NCBI GenBank assembly: GCA_030691225.1 | Contig: JAUYES010000044.1 | Location: 1 to 8,593 of the forward strand | DNA from: Holophaga sp. | Lineage (GTDB): Bacteria; Acidobacteriota; Holophagae; Holophagales; Holophagaceae | Direction: 5' to 3' | DNA: 8,593 nt | In this document: one piece after another, positions 1-6,305 of the stretch | Position numbering within the stretch: the stretch's first letter is position 1 | Layout of the letters: every line of letters begins with the position of its first letter | Notes under the pieces: model-generated | Seen by the model: the letters and a program-made list of their open reading frames with translations, nothing else | Database searches by the model: none | Told to the model about the DNA's origin: nothing | Translations under genes and position numbers: made by a program

Positions 1-152
1 GCCCGATCCTGGACCCTCCGAGCAAGCGCCAGCAGGTGCCTCGCCTCCAATTGCCTTTCCCGAATCATCAGCGCATCGATGCCCGAGGAAAGGATCTTGC
101 ACCAACGAGTCTCATCGAATCCTTGACCAGGAGAAATAGCAAGAATATGCAT
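1..152 (-). CDS. Thiamine phosphate synthase / TenI-family protein, N-terminal part only (cut by left edge)
   Basis: The minus strand is open from an ATG at 152 to the window edge (50 codons). The product begins MHILAISPGQGF and contains LSSGIDALMIRERQLEARHL at about residues 21-40. A short beta strand followed by G-[IV]-D-A-L-x-[IL]-R-E-[RK]-x-L-x-A-R is the start of the ThiE/TenI TIM barrel, where the Arg-Glu pair lies near the phosphate/pyrimidine site. ThiE joins the thiazole phosphate and pyrimidine pyrophosphate moieties of thiamine; TenI is a related thiazole tautomerase. The N-terminus alone cannot separate the two, so I give no symbol. An AAAAGG stretch lies about 10 nt upstream of the ATG. 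The gene is divergent from the Rrf2 regulator, with 115 bp between the starts. Family seen in sequence; exact activity inferred. Confidence 0.75.
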   Translation of the reverse strand, partial: MHILAISPGQGFDETRWCKILSSGIDALMIRERQLEARHLLALARRVQDR

Positions 153-267
153 GAACCAAAGGCCTTTTTGCTGAATCGCTGGATTGTAAATTCATACCAA
201 AACCAAAAAACTACTGACGCTTGGGATAAGATTAACGGATCTAAATATCGGAAATCCGAGGTATTCC
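153..267. promoter_or_regulatory. Divergent promoter region between the ThiE/TenI-like gene and the Rrf2 regulator
   Basis: This 115-bp gap is much more AT-rich than the flanking genes and must hold promoters for both directions. On the minus strand a TACAAT (183-188 as attgta) is a fair -10 box, but I see no good -35. On the plus strand TAAATA (242-247) is a weak -10 candidate with TTGGGA 15 bp upstream. An inverted repeat CGGAT (236-240) / ATCCG (254-258) overlaps that -10 and touches the ribosome site GAGGT (258-262), so it could be an autoregulatory operator. The positions are seen; the functions are guesses. Confidence 0.35.
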
Positions 268-750
268 ATGTTCCCGCTGTCGCTCACCACTGGCTACGCC
301 GTTCTAGCTCTCAATTGCATGAAGGGCCCTGAGGGCGAACCCTCTCAAGTGGCCTCCATTGCCGCCTCGATGGGGCTTCCTGGCCCCTTTTTGGCCAAAA
401 TCGTGAATCGTTTGGGCATCAATGGCTTGGTGCGAACCCGGCGCGGGCGTAAGGGTGGCGTAGTCTTGACTCGGCTTCCGGAGGAAATTTCCCTGGAGCA
501 GATCGTATCCGCCGTCGAAGGCGAGGGCTGGGATAAGGCTTGCTTCCTTGGATTACGCGCCTGTGCCATTCCTGAGCCCGAGGAACACTGCCCCATCCAC
601 GAGTTTTGGGTGGAAGAGATCGGACGCTTCAAGGTCAAGATGGCCGGAATTTCGCTCGCTGATCTGGGTTGCTTTGACCCAAGAACTAGCCTTGCGAATC
701 TTGAACCCGGTAAAAAGGGTTGTCCGGAAAGCTGCGATCACTGCCATTAA
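268..750 (+). CDS. Rrf2-family (IscR/NsrR-like) transcriptional regulator with extra C-terminal Cys cluster
   Basis: The 160-residue protein has the normal length for the Rrf2 family. Residues 1-60 form the winged helix: GYAVLAL near 9, then VASIAASMGLPGPFLAKIVNRL and the LVRTRRGRKGG wing that ends Rrf2 DNA-binding domains. ISLEQIVSAVEG (74-85) is the usual linker to the sensor loop. That loop has Cys92, Cys99 and Cys108 with His111, resembling the three-cysteine Fe-S site of IscR/NsrR, though the spacing is wider than the IscR 92/98/104 pattern. Further cysteines occur at 17, 135, 152, 156 and 159; the protein ends CPESCDHCH. GAGGT six bases before the ATG supports the start. It probably senses iron-sulfur status, nitric oxide or redox state, but the effector is unknown. 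The ThiE/TenI-like gene is divergent, and the stop is 12 bp from that of a convergent phosphatase. Confidence 0.9.
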   Translation: MFPLSLTTGYAVLALNCMKGPEGEPSQVASIAASMGLPGPFLAKIVNRLGINGLVRTRRGRKGGVVLTRLPEEISLEQIVSAVEGEGWDKACFLGLRACAIPEPEEHCPIHEFWVEEIGRFKVKMAGISLADLGCFDPRTSLANLEPGKKGCPESCDHCH

Positions 751-762
751 ACGGGGCTGTCG

Positions 763-2373
763 CTACTTCATTTGGACCAGCACCCTCTCGCGATCCAGCG
801 CCGGAATTGTGCGCCAAGATTCAGCCAAGGGCACGTTGAGGCTGGGCTGACTCAGCACATATTCGAACAGCAGATTTCGTAGCGAAACAGGGTTCACGAG
901 TTCGGGCTGGCCCTTGAAGTTGATGGCGGACAAATAGCCTCCTCCTCCTGATAGCCGGTAGCTCGTAATGGCCATCGTGAAAGCCTGGTTTTCCTTAACG
1001 GCTTGACCCTTGAATTTTAGGTCCACCACCCGTTTGCCCAGGGGCTTGGTGAGATCAAGCGCGTAGGTGACCCCGTCGATCATGTCGAAGTCATACCCGG
1101 GAATCGCTCGATTTACGAGCTCCGGCAGATGGCCAAAATTGAAATACCGAGCCGCATGTTCTAGCCAGAGCTTGACCTGAATACCCGTGATGCTAATCCG
1201 AGCCACTTTGTTCTCATAAGGCATCAGGGCCCAGAACTGCCGGATGGAGGTTGGCCCCTTGGGCACAAAATAGCGGGTGGAAGGACTGAACGTCGCGGAG
1301 AGTTGGGCGCCCACGGCTTTTCGCTGTACCGCATGTAACAACTGCACGATTGTGGAATCTTCCATACGCGACCAGCGACCATCCAGATCAACGGCCAAAT
1401 TGGTGGCGAAGGTATTCAAGTATTCTTCGGCGATTTTTCGAAGCGGAGCCGTGATCTCCAACACCTGCGGATCGCTGACTGTCTCCAGAGTGGGGTGTAC
1501 CAGACGCCCATGGCTCTCCAACAATTTCCATTGCTGCTTTTCCTTTTTAAGCACCAGGTCTGCTACCGCCAGGGCACGGCCATGCGCCTGAGCCTGCAGG
1601 ATCCAAACGCCCTTGTGGCGAGTGGCGATAGCCTCGTGAGTATGACCACCGAACACCAGATCGATTCCCGGCACACGTTCAACCAGGGCCAAGGCTTGAT
1701 TATCGTCGAATAGCCCCGATTCTGCGGTTCCAAGCCCGCCATGCAAGGCGACCACAACCACATCCACCTTTTCCTTTTCGCGCAGAACAGGAACCCAGGT
1801 TCGAGCCGATTCCACCGCATCCAAAAAGCGCAGACCGGCGATGGCCGTCGGGTCGGCGATGCGAGCCATGCCCGAGGTGGTCAGTCCGAGAACGCCAACC
1901 TTAGCGCCGCCATATTCCACCACCACGTAAGGCGTAAAGGCGGGCTTGCCCGTAGTCGCCAGCACACTATTGGCGGCCAACCAGGGAAAGGTGGCCTGTT
2001 CTTCGGCCTTACGGGCCACCGCTTGGCCCCAATCGAAATCATGATTCCCCACGGTCATGGCGTGGTAACCCAGCGCATTCATGATGGCCATAGAGGGATC
2101 AGGCAATTCGGGGTGTAAACGAGCACTTAGGTAGGCTAAGGGCTCACCCTGAAGGGTGTCGCCGCAATCAACTAGCAGCGTGTTGGGGTTCTTGGCCTTG
2201 TGCGCCCGAATCAGGGTGGCCATTTGAGCCCAGCCTTTGGCTGCAGGCTGAAGGGTGTAGGCATCCTCGGGCATTACCGCCGCGTGCATATCGGTTGTGC
2301 ATAGCACCTGGATCCGTAGTTCCTGGGCCTGCATCACCAGGGATATGAACAGAATGCAGATCCAACGAATCAC
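763..2373 (-). CDS. Secreted CpdB/UshA-family nucleotide phosphatase (2',3'-cyclic-nucleotide phosphodiesterase/nucleotidase type)
   Basis: I place the start at the GTG at 2373 because GGAGG ends 5 nt before it; a GTG 12 nt further upstream would put that GGAGG inside the gene. The 536-residue product opens with a signal peptide (MIRWICILFISLVMQA, likely cut before QEL), so it should work in the periplasm. The calcineurin-like metallophosphatase domain shows TTDMH (Asp28, His30), CGDTLQGEP (Asp72), VGNHDFDWG (Asn110, His111), ALHGG (His211) and GGHTH (His244, His246), the complete two-metal site. The C-terminal 5'-nucleotidase substrate domain has PGYDFDMIDG (425-434) and SYRLSGGGGY (471-480). 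These two resemble CpdB/YfkN more than UshA, so 2',3'-cyclic nucleotides and 3'-nucleotides are the likeliest substrates. It is shorter than E. coli CpdB. Likely role: recovering nucleosides and phosphate from outside nucleotides. Family is firm; substrate is inferred. Confidence 0.9.
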   Translation of the reverse strand: MIRWICILFISLVMQAQELRIQVLCTTDMHAAVMPEDAYTLQPAAKGWAQMATLIRAHKAKNPNTLLVDCGDTLQGEPLAYLSARLHPELPDPSMAIMNALGYHAMTVGNHDFDWGQAVARKAEEQATFPWLAANSVLATTGKPAFTPYVVVEYGGAKVGVLGLTTSGMARIADPTAIAGLRFLDAVESARTWVPVLREKEKVDVVVVALHGGLGTAESGLFDDNQALALVERVPGIDLVFGGHTHEAIATRHKGVWILQAQAHGRALAVADLVLKKEKQQWKLLESHGRLVHPTLETVSDPQVLEITAPLRKIAEEYLNTFATNLAVDLDGRWSRMEDSTIVQLLHAVQRKAVGAQLSATFSPSTRYFVPKGPTSIRQFWALMPYENKVARISITGIQVKLWLEHAARYFNFGHLPELVNRAIPGYDFDMIDGVTYALDLTKPLGKRVVDLKFKGQAVKENQAFTMAITSYRLSGGGGYLSAINFKGQPELVNPVSLRNLLFEYVLSQPSLNVPLAESWRTIPALDRERVLVQMK

Positions 2374-2440
2374 GAGTGCCTCCACTTACCATTCCAAGAT
2401 ACTCTGGAAGGCCCGCCGGGCTGGCCTCCCAGGCTTTCGT

Positions 2441-2469
2441 TTGGAAAGGCCCCCGCCTGAAGGTAAACT
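2441..2469 (+). promoter_or_regulatory. Candidate sigma-70 promoter for the DUF6941 gene
   Basis: TTGGAA (2441-2446) and TAAACT (2464-2469) are separated by exactly 17 bp, each matching 4 of 6 consensus bases. They lie just upstream of the ribosome site of the gene starting at 2492 and would give a leader of roughly 15-17 nt. No experimental signal is available, so this is a pattern match. Confidence 0.4.
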
Positions 2470-2491
2470 AGCCCTTCACTCAGGAGATTCC

Positions 2492-2956
2492 ATGCATGAA
2501 GTTCAGATCAAGGCCCCCAAACACGAGTTCACCCTTCTCTGTGACGATATTCGTCAGGAAATGGGCGGTAAAACCTCCCTCATGGGTATCTACGACCACC
2601 ACATCGTGGTTCCCCAGGTCCCCTTCGTACTCCCCAAGGTGTGCTTCTACACCCGCTTCAGCCGCATGGACGGGCAGTTCAAGTTCAGCTTCTCCATCGT
2701 GAGCCCCGGCGGCGAGCGCAAGGACATCATCCGCGACAGCGATGTGCAGATCCCCGATGGCGCCAAAGAAGGCACCTTCAACGTCATCGCCAGCCCCTTC
2801 GAAGTCAGCGCTGAAGGCGTCTACGAAGTCATCATCGGCCTCACCAAGGGTGCCGATCGCTTCGAATACGTCTACAAGTTCGCCATCTCTGATGCCAGCC
2901 GCCTCCAGGCCGAATACGAAAAGGCCATGGCCGAGCAGGGTTCCACCCAGCACTGA
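2492..2956 (+). CDS. DUF6941-like protein of unknown function
   Basis: The ATG at 2492 follows AGGAG (2482-2486) at 5 nt, so the longer in-frame opening upstream is not used. The product has 154 residues. Its N-terminal half contains CDDIRQE (17-23), SLMGIYDHHIVVP and VPFVLPKVCFYTRF, which I recognise as the pattern of the DUF6941 family of small proteins with no known activity. The rest looks beta-rich (FKFSFSIVSPGG, GTFNVIASPF, GVYEVIIGL) and ends with a short charged helix (SRLQAEYEKAMAEQ). There is no signal peptide or membrane segment, so it is probably cytoplasmic. It is a single-gene unit: its own promoter candidate lies upstream and a strong terminator follows 14 bp after the stop. 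GC at third positions is very high, typical of a well expressed resident gene. Family call by memory of motif, not by search. Confidence 0.8.
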   Translation: MHEVQIKAPKHEFTLLCDDIRQEMGGKTSLMGIYDHHIVVPQVPFVLPKVCFYTRFSRMDGQFKFSFSIVSPGGERKDIIRDSDVQIPDGAKEGTFNVIASPFEVSAEGVYEVIIGLTKGADRFEYVYKFAISDASRLQAEYEKAMAEQGSTQH

Positions 2957-2970
2957 GGTTTTCCCTTCAA

Positions 2971-3010
2971 CCATTAAAAAGGACGAGCCCCGGCTCGTCT
3001 TTTTTAATGG
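2971..3010 (+). terminator. Rho-independent terminator after the DUF6941 gene (structurally bidirectional)
   Basis: A 40-nt inverted repeat has 19-base arms that pair throughout except for one G-T position, around a core GACGAGCC/GGCTCGTC (2982-2989 and 2992-2999). A run of five A precedes the core and six T follow it, so the hairpin could stop RNA polymerase in either direction. The only gene end it serves is the plus-strand gene ending at 2956. Confidence 0.9.
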
Positions 3011-3109
3011 TTGGTTTTCAGGAAGGTAGGCTGGTAATAAAAGACGAGCAAACCCATGAGCCCCCGGGAAATCCATGCAGTCCTGCTGCTTAGCCTGTAG
3101 CCTATTCCC

Positions 3110-4111
3110 ATGAGTGATCGCTACCAGAAGCAGCGGATTTTTTTAGGCTCCGACGCCGACGCCAAACTGCGCTCGGCCCGGGTTGTCCTGGTGGGCTTGG
3201 GCGCCACGGGCTCGGTCATCGCCCCTTGGCTGGTGCGGGCAGGCGTTGGGCATCTGACCATCATCGACCGCGATATCGTCGAGGAAAGCAATCTGCAACG
3301 GCAGCTCCTGTACGGGGAAAACGATCTGCTGCGCCCCAAGGCCGAAGCTGCGGCTTTCCGTTTGCGGGATTCCAATTCCGAGGTAGAGATTCATCCCGTA
3401 ATCGCCGATCTCACCAGCGGCACCGCTCGAGAATTGCTGACGGGCTTCGACCTGATCTTAGACGGCACCGATAATTTCGAGGCTCGCTACCTCATCAACG
3501 ACGTGGCGATTTTGACCGGCACACCCTGGATCTACGCCGGTGCCTTGGGTGGAGAGGGCATGGTCTGGCCCATTCATTCGCCCCAAACACCTTGCCTGCG
3601 GTGCCTGATGGAGGAACCACCCGCCGGCGGCGATGTAGACACCTGCGATAGTGCAGGTGTGCTTGGCCCTGCCGTGGGTGTGATCGGAAGTTGGGCGGCC
3701 CTGGAAGCCATCAAGATCCTCACAGGCAAGGAGCCCCACCGCGAATTGGTCCGTTTCGATTTTTGGCAAAACCAACGTCAATTCATCCAGCCGCCCCGCG
3801 AACGCTGCCGCTTCTGTTCCGAAAAAATCACCGAATTCCTCGATGCCCGATGGAGCCTCCGCGCGTCTCGGCTTTGCGGCCTGGATGGTGTGCAAATCCG
3901 GGTAAATCCACCGAGTCTGTTGAATCTCGAGGCCCTCAAGTTGCGTTTCGAATCGCGCACCGACACCCCCTGGAAACTCAGCACCCTGGCTCTTTCCGGC
4001 ATGGATGGAACCTGGCGCGTAGTCTTGTTCCGCGATGGCCGTGCGCTGATTCATGGAGAAATCACGCCAGAGAAAGCCCGCACCTGGTACAGCGAAACGG
4101 TTGGGTGTTGA
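3110..4111 (+). CDS. thiF: ThiF/MoeB/HesA-family sulfur-carrier adenylyltransferase, long form like Bacillus ThiF
   Basis: This E1-like enzyme of 333 residues should adenylate the C-terminal glycine of a ThiS- or MoaD-type sulfur carrier so that sulfur can be loaded. It starts RYQKQRIFLG. The ATP loop GLGATG (29-34), DRDIVEESNLQRQ (53-65, with the ATP-contacting Asp, Asn, Gln and Arg), Lys77 and DGTDNF (118-123) are intact. Two zinc Cys pairs are present, Cys162/Cys165 (CLRC) and Cys233/Cys236 (CRFC). The crossover-loop cysteine is Cys179 in DTCDSAGVLGP. After about residue 240 there is an extra domain with SRLCGLDGVQIR and RDGRALIHGEI, which I recall from long Firmicute-type ThiF. This favours thiamine over molybdopterin, as does the ThiE/TenI-like gene nearby. 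No ThiS, ThiG or MoaD is visible here. There is no good Shine-Dalgarno before the ATG, and the only alternative Met is deep inside the fold. Confidence 0.85.
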   Translation: MSDRYQKQRIFLGSDADAKLRSARVVLVGLGATGSVIAPWLVRAGVGHLTIIDRDIVEESNLQRQLLYGENDLLRPKAEAAAFRLRDSNSEVEIHPVIADLTSGTARELLTGFDLILDGTDNFEARYLINDVAILTGTPWIYAGALGGEGMVWPIHSPQTPCLRCLMEEPPAGGDVDTCDSAGVLGPAVGVIGSWAALEAIKILTGKEPHRELVRFDFWQNQRQFIQPPRERCRFCSEKITEFLDARWSLRASRLCGLDGVQIRVNPPSLLNLEALKLRFESRTDTPWKLSTLALSGMDGTWRVVLFRDGRALIHGEITPEKARTWYSETVGC

Positions 4112-4144
4112 CGTACAGTGATTGATCTCGAGTCGGAGGCTCCC

Positions 4145-4387
4145 GTGGAAAAACAGCTTTACGATGTGATGGTGGAAGGCACCCACGGCAGCCAGGGCTT
4201 CATGAAAACAGTGCGGGTTTGCGCAACCTCAGAAACCCAAGCGGGCGATTTGGCTTTTTCGGCGGCTCTCAAGGCAGGCCTCATGCCCTCGCGCATCGAA
4301 GGCATCACCATCGAAGGCCCGGCCCGAAGCGAAGATCGTGTCGGAGTCTTGCGCGGATTCGGGACTTCGTTTTTCGAAAAAGACTGA
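4145..4387 (+). CDS. Small protein of unknown function (80 aa)
   Basis: I take the GTG at 4145 because GGAGG (4135-4139) lies 5 nt upstream; a GTG at 4118 in the same frame lacks such a site and would add nine residues. The product, MEKQLYDVMVEGTHGSQGF through TSFFEKD, has no signal peptide, membrane span, Cys pair or motif I can name. It reads as a compact alpha/beta protein: a strand (QLYDVMVEG), a second strand (KTVRVCATS), a helix (TQAGDLAFSAALKAGL), a third strand (IEGITIEGP) and a tail. It follows thiF by 33 bp on the same strand, so co-transcription is likely. Codon use matches its neighbours. Function unknown. Confidence 0.7.
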   Translation: MEKQLYDVMVEGTHGSQGFMKTVRVCATSETQAGDLAFSAALKAGLMPSRIEGITIEGPARSEDRVGVLRGFGTSFFEKD

Positions 4388-4495
4388 AGAGCACTCGACG
4401 ACTCACCCGGCAACCGATTGGTATTCACGCTTGATCCTCCGGCTGTTTCCTCGGGCCGAGTACCATGGATTTGGGACGCACCCACCGGGATCACC

Positions 4496-5080
4496 ATGAA
4501 GCTACTGCTCGCCTCCAGAAACCCCCACAAGGCTCAGGAACTGAGCGAGCTCCTTCCCGGTATCACCTTTGTGCTTTGGCCTGCCTCGGCACCAGATATC
4601 CCTGAAGACGGTGCGTTTTTTCAAGACAATGCACTCCAAAAGGCCACTCACGCCCTGGAATGGTGGAAGCAACATGGATCGGAAACCGTAGAGGGTGTTC
4701 TGGCTGATGATTCCGGCCTTTGTGTCGACGCGCTCTGGGGCGGGCCTGGAGTGCTCTCAGCGCGCTTTGCGGCTGATCTCGATTACCCCACCAAGAATCG
4801 CAAATTGTTGACCATGATCCCTCAGGAGGCGCCCCGAAATGCTCGATTTGTCTGCGTGCTAGCCTTGGCGCCACTCCAGGGCGAGCCCTTTACCGTAGGC
4901 GGGTCGGTGGAAGGAACACTGGCCTTTGATCACCGAGGCGAGCAGGGCTTCGGCTACGATCCTATTTTTATTCCCGAAGGCTACAAGGAGACCTTCGGCG
5001 AACTGGCCAGCGACATCAAACACACCCTGAGTCACCGCGGCCGAGCCGCGCGGGCATTAAAGGCAAAGTTGGGGCTTTAA
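4496..5080 (+). CDS. rdgB: Non-canonical purine NTP pyrophosphatase, RdgB/HAM1 family (dITP/XTPase)
   Basis: This enzyme hydrolyses dITP, ITP and XTP to monophosphates and pyrophosphate, keeping deaminated purines out of DNA and RNA. The 194-residue length is normal for the family. The motifs run in the expected order: SRNPHKAQEL (7-16), FFQDNALQKA (41-50), the catalytic ADDSGL (70-75, general-base Asp in the DD pair), GGPGVLSARF (82-91), GFGYDPIF (151-158), TFGEL (166-170) and the C-terminal SHRGRA (179-184) that contacts the base. A longer in-frame opening exists upstream, but only the ATG at 4496 gives the standard MKLLLASRN start. The ribosome site is weak (GGGA, 5 nt away). The stop is separated by one base from the next ATG, so rdgB and the exporter gene are probably translated from one message. 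Confidence 0.95.
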   Translation: MKLLLASRNPHKAQELSELLPGITFVLWPASAPDIPEDGAFFQDNALQKATHALEWWKQHGSETVEGVLADDSGLCVDALWGGPGVLSARFAADLDYPTKNRKLLTMIPQEAPRNARFVCVLALAPLQGEPFTVGGSVEGTLAFDHRGEQGFGYDPIFIPEGYKETFGELASDIKHTLSHRGRAARALKAKLGL

Positions 5081-5081
5081 G

Positions 5082-6011
5082 ATGGGCATGCTCCTTCTAC
5101 TCCTGGTGCTGGTCCTAGGCATCGTTGCTGGCTGGTTTGCCCGGCGACAGGAGCGCTTAATCCAGCTAAACCGACACCTCACCCGCTACGCATTGTGGGC
5201 ATTGCTCTTTTTCATGGGCACCAAGTTGGCGATCAATCGGGGGCTCTTCGCCAAGGATCTTGGCGCCTTCTTTCTGGCCATTGCCTCCAGCGTTTTGATG
5301 TTGGTGCTTTACGTTGCCGGATTCGCCCTTTGGGCTTGGTTGACCCGCAACCATCGATCCGAATCCGCACCCGAGATGGCCGCTGAAACACCAGAACATC
5401 GAGGGCAGGAAATGCTGGCCGTGGCCCTTAACAGCGGATGGATCCTGGCCGGTTTTCTGGTGTTTCTGTGGTTGCCTTCCACCATGACCGCCCAGATTCC
5501 CGTGGATGCCGTGGGGGATTGGCTTCTGCGCCTTCTCTTGCTTTCGATTGGATTCGATCTAGGGGTAGAACTCCATAAATTGGATTTTCGAAAATTGGCC
5601 TTACCGATGCTGCTAGTTCCCTTCTTCAATATTCTTTTTTCTCTAGGCTGCGGCCTAGTGTTCAGCCTTTTCACCCGCCTCAGCGTGCGTGAGAGCCTGC
5701 TGCTTTATTCCGGCCTCGGCTGGTATTCGCTCTCTTCTGTGCTTATCGCGGGCCATGGTATGGCGCTATTGGCTATTCTGGCCTTCATTCACAACGTTTT
5801 TCGCGAACTCCTCACCATCGTCACGGTTCCCTTCATCGCGCGTATTTCACCGTACCTACCGATCTACCTGGGCGGCGCCACCGCCATGGATGTCACTCTG
5901 CCCTTCATTCAGAAATACTGCGGCCGTGAATACACACTGGTGGCGTTCTATTCCGGAGTCATCTGCAGTTTGGCAGTGATCCCGTTGGTGCGGCTGATTC
6001 TCTGGGGCTAG
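5082..6011 (+). CDS. lysO: LysO-family lysine exporter (former DUF340/YbjE)
   Basis: This is a 309-residue inner-membrane protein with about eight hydrophobic segments (for example 3-18, 35-50, 60-87, 112-131, 146-160, 172-197, 225-240, 284-307). The LysO family exports L-lysine and its toxic analogue thialysine. Recognisable family stretches are GFDLGVELHKL (157-167), GLGWYSLSSVL (211-221), NVFRELLTI (238-246) and GGATAMDVTLPFI (264-276), the last two normally holding acidic residues needed for transport. E. coli LysO is slightly shorter (299 aa). The insert at 90-110 (HRSESAPEMAAETPEHRGQE) is a charged loop between the two halves. The start is one base after the rdgB stop, with GGGG in the end of rdgB as a weak ribosome site, so translation may be coupled. 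A second Met (codon 3) is possible. The lysine specificity is family knowledge, not shown here. Confidence 0.9.
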   Translation: MGMLLLLLVLVLGIVAGWFARRQERLIQLNRHLTRYALWALLFFMGTKLAINRGLFAKDLGAFFLAIASSVLMLVLYVAGFALWAWLTRNHRSESAPEMAAETPEHRGQEMLAVALNSGWILAGFLVFLWLPSTMTAQIPVDAVGDWLLRLLLLSIGFDLGVELHKLDFRKLALPMLLVPFFNILFSLGCGLVFSLFTRLSVRESLLLYSGLGWYSLSSVLIAGHGMALLAILAFIHNVFRELLTIVTVPFIARISPYLPIYLGGATAMDVTLPFIQKYCGREYTLVAFYSGVICSLAVIPLVRLILWG

Positions 6012-6300
6012 TCGCTAGTGCAGCATAAACTTCGGCCGACTAGACAAAACACTACCTCTTCCGCGATGAGCGCAATGACGACCCATTCCAAGCGATGGGT
6101 CTTGCGGGTGGTCAGCAGATCTATCACCCGCGCAGCAGCATCCCAAAGGTAGGCCAACTTTTGACTGGATGGCGCTCAGGCGCTCGGCCAAATCAAATTA
6201 GCCGAACAGTTCACGATCCAGATTGGTCAGCGATTCGCATTCCCAGGTCTCGGGCGGGTGATCCCGAGCTATCCATGGGAGTGGACTTTCCAAAATCAGA
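6008..6300 (-). pseudogene. Decayed C-terminal remnant of an RMD1/YagE (DUF155) family gene
   Basis: Read on the minus strand, the first block gives PPETWECESLTNLDRELFG, then a TAA (6198-6200), then in the same frame FDLAERLSAIQSKVG. One extra base around 6152-6155 shifts the frame, after which YLWDAAARVIDLL, THRLEWVVIALIAEEVVF and a TAG at 6008-6010 follow. Acidic residues near a Trp-Glu, a coiled-coil helix, then H-R-L-E-W followed by a hydrophobic membrane anchor is the C-terminal layout of RMD1/YagE (DUF155) proteins. Only about 85-90 codons remain; the N-terminal two thirds is absent. The upper boundary is uncertain. It overlaps the lysO stop by 4 bp and lies downstream of the unknown minus-strand gene. 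This explains most of the 6012-6305 gap. Family call is from motif memory. Confidence 0.7.
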
Positions 6301-6305
6301 AGTAT

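Noticed and set aside
36..332. Plus-strand open frame of 98 codons at the left edge
   Set aside because: It lies opposite the ThiE/TenI-like coding region and overlaps the start of the Rrf2 gene; no ribosome site and no family signature.
2480..3076. Minus-strand open frame of 198 codons opposite the DUF6941 gene
   Set aside because: Composition rich in Ala, Asp, Gly and Val, typical of the antisense of a high-GC3 gene; it crosses the terminator hairpin, and the plus frame has ribosome site, promoter candidate and family motifs.
3056..3100. 14-codon open frame (MSPREIHAVLLLSL) just before thiF, as a possible leader peptide
   Set aside because: No proper ribosome site, no run of a regulatory amino acid and no attenuator hairpin between it and thiF.
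3458..4186. Minus-strand open frame of 242 codons opposite thiF
   Set aside because: Pure antisense shadow; the plus strand carries all the E1-family motifs.
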